Source: Bradyrhizobium nanningense (lineage in GTDB: Bacteria > Pseudomonadota > Alphaproteobacteria > Rhizobiales > Xanthobacteraceae). From it: a stretch of DNA of 64,000 nt. Both the position numbers and the translations under genes were made by a program. This document shows, in pieces, positions 50,537 through 59,709 of the stretch. The stretch lies in assembly GCF_004114535.1 (NCBI RefSeq), contig NZ_LBJC01000023.1, positions 1-64,000 on the forward strand, written 5' to 3'. Under the pieces are notes generated by a model that was given only the letters and a program-made list of their open reading frames with translations, did not search any database and was not told where the DNA came from. Numbering within the stretch: position 1 is the first letter of the stretch; each line of letters starts with the position of its first letter.

Positions 50537-51739
50537 TTACCGCAGATTGCCGCAGAAGCGCTGGATGCGCTTGCAGGCGTCTTCGAGGTCCGAGGTCTTG
50601 GTCGCATAGGAGATGCGGAACGCAGGTCCGAGGCCGAAGGCCGAACCCTGCACCACGGCGACGCCCTCGGTCTCCAGCAGCTCGGTGACGAACTGCTCGT
50701 CGTTCGAGATCAAGTTGCCCGACGGCGCTTTCTTGCCGATGGTGCCGGCGCAGGACGGATAGACGTAGAATGCGCCTTCGGGACGCGGGCACTCGATCCC
50801 CTTGGCCTGGTTGAGCATGGAGACCACGAGGTCACGGCGCTCCTTGAACACCTTGTTGTTGGCCGGAATGAACTCTTGCGGACCGTTCAACGCCTCGACG
50901 GAGGCCCATTGCGCGATCGAGCAGGGGTTCGAGGTCGACTGCGACTGGATCGTCGACATCGCCTTGATGAGTTGCGCCGGACCGCCGGCATAGCCGATAC
51001 GCCAGCCGGTCATGCAATAGGCCTTGGAGACGCCGTTCACGGTGAGCGTGCGATCATAGAGGCCGGGCTCGACCTGCGCGACCGTGGTGAACTGGAAGTC
51101 GTCATAGACGAGGTGCTCGTACATGTCGTCGGTCATCACCCAGACATGGGGATGCTTCACCAGCACGTCGGTCAGCGCCTTCAGTTCCGAACGCGTGTAG
51201 GCGGCTCCCGTCGGGTTCGACGGCGAGCACAGGATCACCCATTTGGTCTTTGGCGTGATCGCGCGCTCGAGCGCTTCGGCCTGGAGCTTGAAACCGGTCG
51301 CGGCGGTGCAGACCACCGGCACCGGCTCGCCGCCGGCGAGCGCCACCATCTCGGGGTAGCTGACCCAATACGGCGCGGGAATGATCACCTCGTCGCCCGG
51401 ATTGATGGTGGCCATCAGTGCGTTGTAGAGCACCTGCTTGCCGCCGGTGCCGACGATGATCTGGTTCGGCTTGTAGGCGACCCCGTTCTCGCGCTGGAAC
51501 TTGGCGATGATCGCCTCCTTCAGCTCGGGGATGCCGTCGACCGCAGTGTACTTGGTCTTGCCGGCTTCGATGGCGCGGATCGCCGCCAGCTTGATGTTGG
51601 CGGGCGTGTCGAAGTCGGGCTCGCCGGCGCCGAGGCCAATGACGTTGCGGCCCGCCGCTTTCAGCGCGCGTGCTTTATCCGTGACCGCGATGGTCGCGGA
51701 CGGCTTCACACGGTCGAGCGCAGCGGCAAGGAAGGACAT
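50537..51739 (-). CDS. aatA: aspartate aminotransferase (class I fold type)
   Basis: 400 residues from the ATG at 51739 (MSFLAAALDRVKPSATIAVT), where AGGAG lies six bases upstream; an ATG two codons earlier is inside that site. PLP enzyme that exchanges amino groups between aspartate and 2-oxoglutarate. The family signature is VIGLGAGEPDFDTPANIK, the PLP-ring site is PSNPTGAAYTRSE, and the Schiff-base Lys239 is in NGVSKAYCMTGWRIGYAGG. This is the Rhizobium AatA / thermophile subgroup (I-gamma-like). Strong terminator follows. Confidence 0.94.
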   Translation of the reverse strand: MSFLAAALDRVKPSATIAVTDKARALKAAGRNVIGLGAGEPDFDTPANIKLAAIRAIEAGKTKYTAVDGIPELKEAIIAKFQRENGVAYKPNQIIVGTGGKQVLYNALMATINPGDEVIIPAPYWVSYPEMVALAGGEPVPVVCTAATGFKLQAEALERAITPKTKWVILCSPSNPTGAAYTRSELKALTDVLVKHPHVWVMTDDMYEHLVYDDFQFTTVAQVEPGLYDRTLTVNGVSKAYCMTGWRIGYAGGPAQLIKAMSTIQSQSTSNPCSIAQWASVEALNGPQEFIPANNKVFKERRDLVVSMLNQAKGIECPRPEGAFYVYPSCAGTIGKKAPSGNLISNDEQFVTELLETEGVAVVQGSAFGLGPAFRISYATKTSDLEDACKRIQRFCGNLR

Positions 51740-52333
51740 CGTCATCTCCTGACAAGCGTCGTGAAACCATTCGCCTCACGACTCCGATTGTGGGAATGCA
51801 GCCACCCTAAAACGTGAGCCGCTGCACCGCAAGAAACTTCGGTCCGATCCCGAGAAAGTTTACGGATCTGGAGCGGTTCAAGGCTGGAGTCCCCGCAATT
51901 TTCCGCAAACTTGCCGCGCAAACCCCTCATATCCGACAAGGCTTGTCCTCGGAGCAATTTCAGGCCGTGCGCGACCATACGGAAGGTCGTCATGCCCGGG
52001 CTTGTCCCGGGCATCCACGTTCTTCCTGCCGCGGTTGGAGACGTGGATGGCCGGGTCAAGTCCGGCCATGACATTGTGGAGATTTCGGCGCCCTTATCAC
52101 TGCTGCTCAGCCCTTCACACAAACGCGCGGCGATAGGTCCGCGCGTTGACGCAAGCGTGAACTGGGTTGCATGGCGCTACGGAAATGATCTTCCGCCGCA
52201 TTGCAATGCGGTAGGGTTTTCGAGTTTTTCTATTGGCCGGCACTTGCGGCGGATTCGCATCGGCATCATTGTTTAGCCGCGCTGCGGGCCAACGAGCGCC
52301 GCGTCTTCCCGTCCTCGGAATCGAACTTCCAGA
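51740..52333. other. 594-base gap without a gene
   Basis: Holds divergent promoter regions for the aminotransferase and the GST, the palindromic repeat at 51989-52072, and no frame with coding signs. Confidence 0.6.
51989..52072. repeat. dispersed palindromic repeat, GTCATGCCCGGGC family
   Basis: GTCATGCCCGGGCTTGTCCC ... GGGTCAAGTCCGGCCATGAC with inner arms CATCCACGT / ACGTGGATG; sister of 23371-23453. Confidence 0.85.
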
Positions 52334-52984
52334 ATGTACAAGCTCTATTCGATGCAACGCTCGGGCAATAGCTACAAGGTCCGCCTTGCGCTGGCGCTGC
52401 TCAACGTGCCTTACGAAGCGATCGAGGTCGACATTCTGCGCGGCGAGAGCCGCACGCCGGACTTTCTGAGCAAGAACCCGTCAGGACAGGTGCCGCTGCT
52501 CGAGGTCGGCGACGACCGTTATCTCGCCGAGTCGAACGCCATCCTCTGGTACGTCGCCGTCGGCACCCCGCTTGCGCCCGAGAATCGCATCGACCGCGCC
52601 GAGGCGCTGCAATGGATGTTCTTCGAGCAGCACGCGCTCGAACCGAATATCGGCGCCGCCTATTTCTGGTTGTCGCTCGTCAAGGGCGGCCGCGACCTGC
52701 AGACCCATTCCCTGGAGGACTGGATGGAACGCGGCTATGGCGCGCTGCAGGTGATGGAGAACCACCTGAAGACCAACGCCTATTTCGCCGCGCGCCAGCT
52801 CACGGTCGCCGACATCGCGCTGTACGGCTACACCCACCTGGCCGACCGCTGCGACTTCGACCTCCAGGCCTTCCCGGCGATCCGGGACTGGCTGAAGCGG
52901 GTGGAAGCCGCGCCCGGCTTCGTGCCGATGGACTGGCGGCCGGCGGACATCGACGACCCCGCCAGCATCGCGGCCAGCGCATGA
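52334..52984 (+). CDS. glutathione S-transferase family protein
   Basis: 216 residues. N-terminal thioredoxin-like domain with MYKLYSMQRSGNSYKVRLAL and the binding loop SGQVPLLEVGDDRYLAESNA; C-terminal helical domain with ARQLTVADIALYGYTHLADR. Like the GST at 35800 it has an SGNxxKVR opening. Substrate unknown. Single gene; an intergenic stretch of 158 bases follows with nothing evident. Confidence 0.92.
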   Translation: MYKLYSMQRSGNSYKVRLALALLNVPYEAIEVDILRGESRTPDFLSKNPSGQVPLLEVGDDRYLAESNAILWYVAVGTPLAPENRIDRAEALQWMFFEQHALEPNIGAAYFWLSLVKGGRDLQTHSLEDWMERGYGALQVMENHLKTNAYFAARQLTVADIALYGYTHLADRCDFDLQAFPAIRDWLKRVEAAPGFVPMDWRPADIDDPASIAASA

Positions 52985-53142
52985 CGGTGCCCCGCCCTGC
53001 TCTGGGGAATAGCGGGTATAAAGGTAATATTTGCCGCAATCCGGCCATTTTCACCGCGATAGCCGCCGCAATATTGCCGGTTGAAACTGGGAAATTGTGG
53101 AAAGTCGCGGGTGATTCGCTCGCGTGTTGAAGGATTTAGACC

Positions 53143-53319
53143 ATGACACGGGCGTCCGGCACGGCAGGCTTTCAGGGCCATCCCGCCACCGTCGCGTCTT
53201 CCCGGCTGACCAACGCGGTCGCGGCCTCACTCGCCGTCGCCGCGCTCTCGCTGTGCCTGATCGTCACCCTGACGGTGCTGTCGACCAAGGCGACCATGGC
53301 GATGGGCCTGCCGGTCTGA
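53143..53319 (+). CDS. 58-residue single-helix membrane protein
   Basis: Starts ATG 53143 after AAGGATTTAGACC: MTRASGTAGFQGHPATVASS, then a membrane helix LTNAVAASLAVAALSLCLIV and a short tail ATMAMGLPV. Basic and polar N terminus with a single helix. No family recognised. The codon pattern is as GC-rich in third positions as the neighbours, which supports a real gene. Confidence 0.55.
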   Translation: MTRASGTAGFQGHPATVASSRLTNAVAASLAVAALSLCLIVTLTVLSTKATMAMGLPV

Positions 53320-53392
53320 TTCCCGTTTCATCCTGGTCCAGCCTTCAAGGCGCCGCATGCCCCGCGCCGGCCGGCATCGCGACAGGACGTCG

Positions 53393-53551
53393 ATGAAATC
53401 ACCTGTACTAGTCGTTGCAATCACATTGACTGCGGCCATCCTGGTCGCGGCGTCATTGTTGATTGTCGTCGGCACCCGCAAGGGGCCGGGGACGTCGACG
53501 CTGAATGCGCCTGCGCTGCAACAGCCGCTCAAGCACGCGCACTTGGTCTAA
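53393..53551 (+). CDS. 52-residue single-helix membrane protein
   Basis: From ATG 53393 with AGGA upstream: MKSPVLVVAITLTAAILVAA then SLLIVVGTRKGPGTSTLNAP and a polar tail. One N-terminal signal-anchor helix. It follows the 58-residue gene by 73 bases and precedes the PAS membrane protein by 128 bases on the same strand, so the three may be one unit. No family recognised. Confidence 0.55.
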   Translation: MKSPVLVVAITLTAAILVAASLLIVVGTRKGPGTSTLNAPALQQPLKHAHLV

Positions 53552-53679
53552 AATCATCCGAAAGCCTGAGACTTGCGGGCAAACGCGCCTTAAGCACACC
53601 GCACGAAAGCGCATCGCAATGGCGCAACGATCAGCCAGTGTTGCGACCTTACCTCGTTCGGGAGGAGCGAGACTGGCCC

Positions 53680-54489
53680 ATGCGGTTCGGATGGCGTGCG
53701 ATCTCCGGTCCGATGCTGACGGCAGCAACCCTGCTGCTGGCGATGCTCTCCGATCGCTTGATCCCCCCGCCCTCGCCGGCCCCGCTGCTCGTTGGCCTCG
53801 TGGCGCTCGCCGGCGCATTGTCGGGTCTCGCCTCCGCCATCACCAGCGCAGCCGTCGCGGTGATCGGTGCGACGCTGTTGTTGCTCAGTCGTCACGGCGT
53901 TTCCACCTCTTTCGCCGATCTCGTCCAGCTCGGCCTCCTGGCCATCACCGCTGCCGGCACCGCCCTCATCATCGGCCTGATGCGGGAGCGGCTGCTCGGC
54001 ACGTTCGCGGCCGAGCGCCGAAGCCATGCCACGGCCGCGCGGCTGTCGGCCGCGCTCGACCAGGTCGATATCGGCATCGTGCTGCTCGATGCCGAGACGC
54101 GGGCCGAGTTCATCAACCGCGCGTTCCGCGATTATTTCGCGTTGCCGGACGAGATCGCCGACGGCAAGCCGCCCTTCATCGCGTTGATGTATCACGGCCG
54201 CGACACCGGCGCGTTCGAGCTGCCCGAAGACGAACTGGGCACCTTCATCGCGCAGCGCATGGAGATGGTGCGGACCGGCGATGCCACGCCGATCAACATC
54301 GCCCTGCGCACCGGCGAAGTGCTGCGCTTCGTCTGCGCCGCGCTGCCGGACGGCGGACGGATGCTCAGCTATACCCCGGTAACCGACCTCGTGCGCCACA
54401 CCGACCCGCCGGCACGCGCCGACTACTATCGCTCGCTGCGCGATCCCACCAGCCGCAAGCTGATCCGCTATCTGCGCGTCGCGGAATGA
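53680..54489 (+). CDS. membrane protein with C-terminal PAS domain
   Basis: 269 residues from ATG 53680 (MRFGWRAISGPMLTAATLLL), or 283 from 53638; GGAGGAG lies between them. Three or four membrane helices (to about residue 105) are followed by a short helix and one PAS-type domain: LDQVDIGIVLLDAETRAEFI then NRAFRDYFALPDEIADGKPP. It resembles the sensor part of PAS kinases but has no kinase, cyclase or HTH output. It may be a sensor that acts on another protein, or a truncated kinase; the stop is clean and no kinase remnants follow. Confidence 0.75.
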   Translation: MRFGWRAISGPMLTAATLLLAMLSDRLIPPPSPAPLLVGLVALAGALSGLASAITSAAVAVIGATLLLLSRHGVSTSFADLVQLGLLAITAAGTALIIGLMRERLLGTFAAERRSHATAARLSAALDQVDIGIVLLDAETRAEFINRAFRDYFALPDEIADGKPPFIALMYHGRDTGAFELPEDELGTFIAQRMEMVRTGDATPINIALRTGEVLRFVCAALPDGGRMLSYTPVTDLVRHTDPPARADYYRSLRDPTSRKLIRYLRVAE

Positions 54490-54567
54490 CCATTCGGCCC
54501 TTCGCGATTGATCGTTGCACCTGTCATCACGTATGAAGTGAGCTCATCGATCGCGGGACCTCCACAC

Positions 54568-55023
54568 ATGTCGCTCACCATTCGCTCCGTCACCAGGCAG
54601 GACTATGATCAATGGCTGCCGCTGTGGGACGGCTACAACGCCTTCTACGGCCGCTCCGGCCCGACCGCGCTTGCGCCAGAGATCACGCGCATGACGTGGC
54701 AGCGCTTCTTCGATGCCTATGAGCCGGTGCACGGCCTCGTCGCCGAGAGCGACGGCAAGCTGCTCGGCATGACGAACTATCTGTTTCATCGCAGCACCAC
54801 GGCGATCGAGCCGTCCTGCTATCTGCAGGATCTGTTCACGCTCGAATCCGCGCGCGGCAAGGGCGTCGCCTCGGCCCTGATCCATGGCGTCTACGAACGC
54901 GCAAAGCTGGCGGGGTCGCCACGCGTCTATTGGCAGACGCACGAGACCAATCTCACGGCGCAGCGCCTGTACGACAAGGTCGCGGAGCGTTCCGGCTTCA
55001 TCGTCTATCGCAAGCTGTTCTGA
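54568..55023 (+). CDS. GNAT-family N-acetyltransferase
   Basis: 151 residues from ATG 54568 (MSLTIRSVTRQDYDQWLPLW); an earlier start at 54508 lacks support. The acetyl-CoA motif A is YLQDLFTLESARGKGVASAL, followed by GSPRVYWQTHETNLTAQRLY and a C-terminal SGFIVYRKLF. The YLQDLF and YWQTHETN pattern matches a common bacterial GNAT subgroup close to spermidine/diamine and amino-acid acetyltransferases. Substrate unknown. Confidence 0.9.
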   Translation: MSLTIRSVTRQDYDQWLPLWDGYNAFYGRSGPTALAPEITRMTWQRFFDAYEPVHGLVAESDGKLLGMTNYLFHRSTTAIEPSCYLQDLFTLESARGKGVASALIHGVYERAKLAGSPRVYWQTHETNLTAQRLYDKVAERSGFIVYRKLF

Positions 55024-55134
55024 TCCCCGCGCGCACCCTGTGGATAACTCCCGCTGTCACCCGCGCGTAACATAGCGGGATTAGGCTGCACCTGCGTCTG
55101 ATCAGGCCCCCCGTCACCGATCAAGCGCCCCAAA

Positions 55135-55178
55135 GCGGTCCCCGTCAGTCGCCGCGTCTGACAGGGGCCGCGTTTTTT
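55135..55178 (+). terminator. terminator after the acetyltransferase gene
   Basis: GCGGTCCCC-GTCAG / CTGAC-AGGGGCCGC imperfect long stem with a run of seven T residues. Located 112 bases past the stop, so the transcript carries a structured 3' end. Confidence 0.75.
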
Positions 55179-55274
55179 TGTCCGCCTTGCCAGCATGGCT
55201 GCAGCGCGGCGCGCGCCTTGCTGCTGCGGTGCGCGGTGGTCAGAATGCCGCCCTCATCGCTGACAGGATCTTCC

Positions 55275-56216
55275 ATGGAAATTCGCAATCTCGGCGCCTC
55301 CGGCCTTCGCGTGTCCGCGGTCGGGCTCGGCTGCAACAATTTCGGCCAGCGCACGGATCTGGAGACCTCGCGCAAGGTGATCCACCGCGCACTCGATCTC
55401 GGCATCACGCTGTTCGACACCGCCGACATCTATTCGAACATGGGCGGCTCGGAGACGGTGCTCGGCACCGTCCTGGGCGATCGCCGCAAGGACATCGTGC
55501 TGGCGACGAAATACGCCAAGCCCATGGCGGAAGACGGCACCAAGCAGGGCGCCTCGCGCCGGTACATCATGGCGGCCGTGGAAGCGAGCCTGAAACGGCT
55601 GAAGACCGACTACATCGATCTCTATCAGCAGCACGATTACGATCCGCTGACGCCGATCGAGGAGAGCCTGCGCGCACTCGACGATCTCGTCCGCCAGGGC
55701 AAGATCCGCTACATCGGCAATTCCAACTTCCCGGCTTGGCGTATCGCGGAAGCGGAGTACGTCGCCCGCGCGATGAACGTGAGCCGCTTCGTCTCCTGCC
55801 AGGACGAATATTCTCTCGTCGTGCGCGACATCGAGAAGGATCTGCTGCCGGCAGCGACGGAATACAAACTCGGCCTGTTACCGTTCTTTCCACTCGCGAG
55901 CGGACTCCTCACCGGCAAATACAGGAAGGGCGAGGCCGCGCCCGGCGACACCCGCTTCGGCCAAACTCCGCGACTGCGCGACCGCTACGTCACGCCGCGC
56001 AACGAGGACATGGTCGAGAAGCTCCAGGCCTTTGCCAAGGCGCGCGGCCACAGCATGCTCGAGCTCGCGTTCTCATGGCTCGCCGCGCGCCCGCAGGTGT
56101 CGAGCGTGATCGCCGGCGCCACCCGCGTCGAGCAGATCGAGGAGAACGTCAAGGCGATCGCGTGGAAGCTCAGCGCGGATGATCTTGCCGAGATCGACAA
56201 GATCACTCTGAGCTGA
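55275..56216 (+). CDS. aldo/keto reductase
   Basis: 313 residues from ATG 55275 (MEIRNLGASGLRVSAVGLGC) with ACAGGA upstream. NADPH-dependent carbonyl reductase with a TIM barrel. The catalytic tetrad is Asp and Tyr in LFDTADIYSNMGGSE, Lys in VLATKYAKPM and His in LYQQHDYDPLTP. The NADPH loop near the C terminus is SVIAGATRVEQIEENVKAI. Subgroup similar to YajO/AKR11-13. Physiological substrate unknown. Confidence 0.93.
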   Translation: MEIRNLGASGLRVSAVGLGCNNFGQRTDLETSRKVIHRALDLGITLFDTADIYSNMGGSETVLGTVLGDRRKDIVLATKYAKPMAEDGTKQGASRRYIMAAVEASLKRLKTDYIDLYQQHDYDPLTPIEESLRALDDLVRQGKIRYIGNSNFPAWRIAEAEYVARAMNVSRFVSCQDEYSLVVRDIEKDLLPAATEYKLGLLPFFPLASGLLTGKYRKGEAAPGDTRFGQTPRLRDRYVTPRNEDMVEKLQAFAKARGHSMLELAFSWLAARPQVSSVIAGATRVEQIEENVKAIAWKLSADDLAEIDKITLS

Positions 56217-56234
56217 ACTCTGCGGCGGGGCGCG

Positions 56235-56558
56235 TTACTTCGCGCCGCGCCCGACCGTCTGCATCACCTCGAAACCTTCGAACTGGGGATGGCCGAGATA
56301 GAGCGGCTTGTTGTCGCCGGCCCGCTGATGCGCGGCGCGAAACGCCTCCGACTTGGTCCAGGCCTCGAACGCGGCGTGGTTCGCCCAGACCGTGTGCGAG
56401 GCGTAGAGCGTGTGGTCCTCGGCTTCCGGCCCGCGCAGCAGATAGAATTCGACGAAGCCCGGCACCTTGTCCAGATGCGTGTCGCGCGTGAGCCAGACCT
56501 GCTCGAAGTCGGCCTCGGAGCCCTTGGCGACACGGAAGCGGTTCATGGCGATGTACAT
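56235..56558 (-). CDS. IsdG-like antibiotic-biosynthesis-monooxygenase-fold protein
   Basis: 107 residues, ferredoxin-like ABM fold. Asn6 (MYIAMNRFRV), Trp67 (EAWTKSEAF) and His77 (RAAHQRAG) lie at the positions of the Asn-Trp-His triad of heme-degrading IsdG/IsdI. The segment VPGFVEFYLLRGPEAEDHTL is also typical. Bradyrhizobium is known to use IsdG-type enzymes (HmuQ, HmuD) for heme iron. No heme-uptake genes are nearby, so assignment is from motifs only. AGGAG precedes the ATG. Confidence 0.82.
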   Translation of the reverse strand: MYIAMNRFRVAKGSEADFEQVWLTRDTHLDKVPGFVEFYLLRGPEAEDHTLYASHTVWANHAAFEAWTKSEAFRAAHQRAGDNKPLYLGHPQFEGFEVMQTVGRGAK

Positions 56559-56602
56559 GGCTGTGGTTCTCCTGCAAAGACGATCGTGAGGGAGGCACCG
56601 TT

Positions 56603-56834
56603 CTCTCGCTCCCTCGCCCCGTTCTTACGGGAAGAGGGTGGGGTGAGGGGCCGTCTCGGCGAGTTCGGTTTGAACTATAGGCGAAGACCACGATACGGGC
56701 ACTGTCATTATGCGAGTCGGATGGACTACCCCTTTGCGCAACAATGTGCCCTGCCCCTCACCCGGATCGCTCAGGCGCGCAATCGCGCGCCAAAGCGATC
56801 CGACCTCTCCCCGCCAAGAGCGGGGAGAGGTTAA
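56603..56834. repeat. composite dispersed repeat, CTCTCCCC family
   Basis: CTCCCTCGCCCCGTTCTTAC ... GAAGAGGGTGGGGTGAGGGG at the left and CCCTCACCCGGATCGC ... CCTCTCCCCGCCAAGAGCGG at the right, inverted. It fills the gap between the monooxygenase and the DUF1501 gene. Confidence 0.75.
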
Positions 56835-58051
56835 GAAACCAATCCCTTGATCGGCTTCGCGCTCGCGCTATCTGGAAACACCGTTTCCGCCAGCACGCGG
56901 TCGGACAGCCCGAACTGCCCTTGCAGCACGCCCTTGATCACCGAGCGCAAGTCCGTGGTCGGCTTGAGGTCGCGGCCCTCGTGGAGATTGGCGAGCTTGA
57001 GACCCGGCCAGTCGGCGATGACGCGGCCGCCCTTCACGGCGCCGCCGGCGAGCAGTGCGATCGTGCCGGTGCCGTGATCGGTGCCGTCGGTGCCGTTGAT
57101 GCGCGCGGTGCGGCCGAATTCGGTGGCGACGACGACGACGGTGTCGCGCCAGCGCTCCGCCAGGCCGCTTTCGAATTCGGCGAGTGCGCCGTCGAGGCCG
57201 CCGAGCAGGAAGGCGAGACGACCGACCGGGCCGCCTTCATTGGCATGCGTATCCCAGCCGTCGAAGGCGAGCGCGGCGATGCGCGGGCCGTCGTCAGCCG
57301 CCATCAGCTTGGCGGCGCCGCGCGCCACTTGGCGCATCTGTGCGACGGCGTTGCCGGGCTTGCGTTTCATGTCGTCACCGCTTGCGGCCTTGTCGAGTTG
57401 CAGCCCCTGTGACAGCGCCGTGGCCAAGGAGGGATCGCGGTGACGATAGAGATCGACGAGGCGCATCGCGGTGTCGTCATCGGCCTGCGGCAGCACCAGC
57501 GGCGCCCAGCCGACGGTCGGCGCATTGCCGCGCAGCACCAGCGGCGTGGTGGGCCCGACCGCAAGACCGCTCGACACCCGCTCGCCGCGCGGCAGCGCTT
57601 CGAGCGCGCGGTTGAGCCAGCCGGATTGCACGCGGCCCGGCCCGGCATAGCCGCTTTCGAGCACGTCCTGGCCGTCGAAATGCGAGCGGTCGCGATAGGG
57701 CGTCGCCACCGCATGGACCACCGCGGCGTGCTTGTCGCGATACATGCGCGCAAACTCGGGCATGGCCTGATGTAACGCGAAGAAGGAGTCGAGCATGATC
57801 GCGGGATGGGCGCCGTCGCTCGCGAGCGCGATCGGGCCGTGCAGGCCGGCATAATCGGGGTCACCAATCGGGGCGACGGTCGAAAGGCCGTCGAGCGCGC
57901 CGCGCAGGATCACCACGACCAGCCGGGGATCGCGCCCATCGGCGGCGCGTGCGAATTTCGGCAGGTAAGCCCAGGCCGCGAACGAGGCGCCGCCAAGCAG
58001 AAGGCCGCGGCGCGAGGTGAGCAGCCGGTTCTCGGTGCAGTCCATCGTCAC
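56831..58051 (-). CDS. DUF1501-family Tat-exported protein
   Basis: 406 residues. A Tat signal (SRRGLLLGGASFAAWA, cleavage near ARA-AD) leads to an alkaline-phosphatase-like domain: RLVVVILRGALDGLSTVAPI, HFDGQDVLESGY, AALAFDGWDTHANEGGPVGR, VVVVATEFGRTARINGTDGT then DHGTGTIALLAGGAVKGG. These carry Asp, His and Asp residues that look like metal ligands of the sulfatase/phosphatase fold. Function is unknown. Its ATG overlaps the stop of the upstream DUF1800 gene by four bases, so the pair is translationally coupled. Confidence 0.9.
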   Translation of the reverse strand: MTMDCTENRLLTSRRGLLLGGASFAAWAYLPKFARAADGRDPRLVVVILRGALDGLSTVAPIGDPDYAGLHGPIALASDGAHPAIMLDSFFALHQAMPEFARMYRDKHAAVVHAVATPYRDRSHFDGQDVLESGYAGPGRVQSGWLNRALEALPRGERVSSGLAVGPTTPLVLRGNAPTVGWAPLVLPQADDDTAMRLVDLYRHRDPSLATALSQGLQLDKAASGDDMKRKPGNAVAQMRQVARGAAKLMAADDGPRIAALAFDGWDTHANEGGPVGRLAFLLGGLDGALAEFESGLAERWRDTVVVVATEFGRTARINGTDGTDHGTGTIALLAGGAVKGGRVIADWPGLKLANLHEGRDLKPTTDLRSVIKGVLQGQFGLSDRVLAETVFPDSASAKPIKGLVS

Positions 58052-59595
58052 CTCCTCTGCATTTCCGGCGACATCAAGAGCAGTGCCAGCGCCTGCTGCC
58101 GCGATTCCGCGCGCTCGACGGTTCGCCGCGTTTCGATCGAGGCCGCATCGGCCGCCGCGAATTCGAGGAGGTCGAGCGGATCGATGTTGTTGCCGAGCCG
58201 CGCACCCATCTGTGCGGCGATATCGAGCCTGAGCTTCATCCCTTCGGGCGCAGCCCAGGCGGCGCTGCTATCCGGGAAACCGTTCGGCCCCGCCGGCGAC
58301 CACAGCGGCTGGCCCAGCAGATTGAGATTGTTGAGATACGCGCCGGGATCCTCCGGCACGCGCGCGAGCAGCCGGCCGCTGGCGACGAGGAAATCGTAAG
58401 GGCTGCGCATCTTCGTCAGCGGCGCTTTCCAGGCCTCGTCGGAATCGACCAGCGCGGTTGCCAGCGTCCTGAGATCGCCGTCGGTCCTGACGAAGACATC
58501 GCGCAGGCGCGCAACCAGCGCCGGCGGCGGATCGTCGGCGACGAAATGGCGGACGAATTTGGTGGCGATGAAGTTCGCGGTCGAGGGATGCCGCGCGATG
58601 TCGGCGAGCGCGGCCTCGCCCTGTGCGAGGCCCGTCGGCTCGTAGGACTTGCCGAGCAGCATTTGCGGACCGGGCTGGTGCGCATTGGCGTTGAACACGA
58701 AGGAGCCGGGAGGGCCTAACTGCCCCTGCCTTCCGGCGAAGGTCCAGCCGGTGATGATGCGCGCGAGCGAGGTGACGTCGTCCTGCGTATAACCGCCGCC
58801 GACGCCGAGCGTATGCAGCTCCATGATCTCACGCGCGAGATTTTCGTTCAGGCCGCGCTTGCGATTCTGGCCCGCGCGCGAGTCCGGGCCGAGCGATTGC
58901 TGGTTGTCGAGGAAGAACAGCATCGCCGGATGCTGCTCGACTGCCCTCAGCATGTCGGCGAAGCGCCCGAGCACGTGCGGCCTGATCGCCTCGCGCTCGA
59001 ACGCGCCGGCCCAGATCCGCGCCAGCTCGCCCTTGCTCGCTGCGATGCAGAAATGATTGGACCAGAACACGACGAGACGCTCGGTGAAGCCGCACTCTGC
59101 CAGCGTCGCGCGCTGCAGCCGCGCCAGCGCTTCAGCGCGGAAGGTCTTTTGAATCACGTTGAGCGGCTGTGGCGCCGGCTTTGCGGCCGGCGCCGCTGCG
59201 CCTGGCTGCATCAACTCCGGCTTCGCCGCGATGTCGGCAGGCTTGGCCTGTGCCATCTGGCCGGCGATCTCCGTCGCGGCCGCGTTCAGCGAGAGATTGC
59301 GGCGGAGCGCGGGCTTCTGCTCGGTCGGCGCCGGCGTCTCGGCGGGCGCTGTGGCCTTTGCCGCTTCGCGCGCCTGCTTGACCTGATCCTGATAGGCGAA
59401 GACCGCCTGCCCGAGCTGCTGCGTCGATTGCAGGCCGGGCGCCTCCAGCAGCAAGCCGGTCGGACGGGCGAGCTCCGCTTTTACGAAGCCGCGCGGATCG
59501 GAGGCTGCGTTGATCAGATCGCCCGAGGCGCCGCCGCGGGCACCGAAGCCAAAACGGTTGAGCGCAACGAGCGCGGCTTGCGAATCGCGGGCCAT
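58048..59595 (-). CDS. DUF1800-family protein
   Basis: 515 residues from an ATG preceded by AAGGA. The family core is ALVALNRFGFGARGGASGDL at the start, AECGFTERLVVFWSNHFCIA, NENLAREIMELHTLGVGGGY then TQDDVTSLARIITGWTF, and FIATKFVRHFVADDPPPALV. Residues 60-130 are an Ala/Pro/Lys-rich linker. No clear signal peptide is seen, unlike its partner. DUF1800 and DUF1501 genes are paired in many bacteria; the function is unknown. Confidence 0.9.
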   Translation of the reverse strand: MARDSQAALVALNRFGFGARGGASGDLINAASDPRGFVKAELARPTGLLLEAPGLQSTQQLGQAVFAYQDQVKQAREAAKATAPAETPAPTEQKPALRRNLSLNAAATEIAGQMAQAKPADIAAKPELMQPGAAAPAAKPAPQPLNVIQKTFRAEALARLQRATLAECGFTERLVVFWSNHFCIAASKGELARIWAGAFEREAIRPHVLGRFADMLRAVEQHPAMLFFLDNQQSLGPDSRAGQNRKRGLNENLAREIMELHTLGVGGGYTQDDVTSLARIITGWTFAGRQGQLGPPGSFVFNANAHQPGPQMLLGKSYEPTGLAQGEAALADIARHPSTANFIATKFVRHFVADDPPPALVARLRDVFVRTDGDLRTLATALVDSDEAWKAPLTKMRSPYDFLVASGRLLARVPEDPGAYLNNLNLLGQPLWSPAGPNGFPDSSAAWAAPEGMKLRLDIAAQMGARLGNNIDPLDLLEFAAADAASIETRRTVERAESRQQALALLLMSPEMQRR

Positions 59596-59709
59596 CGATT
59601 TGTCCTTGGCGTGCCGGGAGCCGCTTTCCGAGTCCGCGCGCGAGGCCTAATATACCGCAACGACCGATGAACCCGACATGAAAATCACGGCGAAGCTTCG
59701 ACGCAAATC

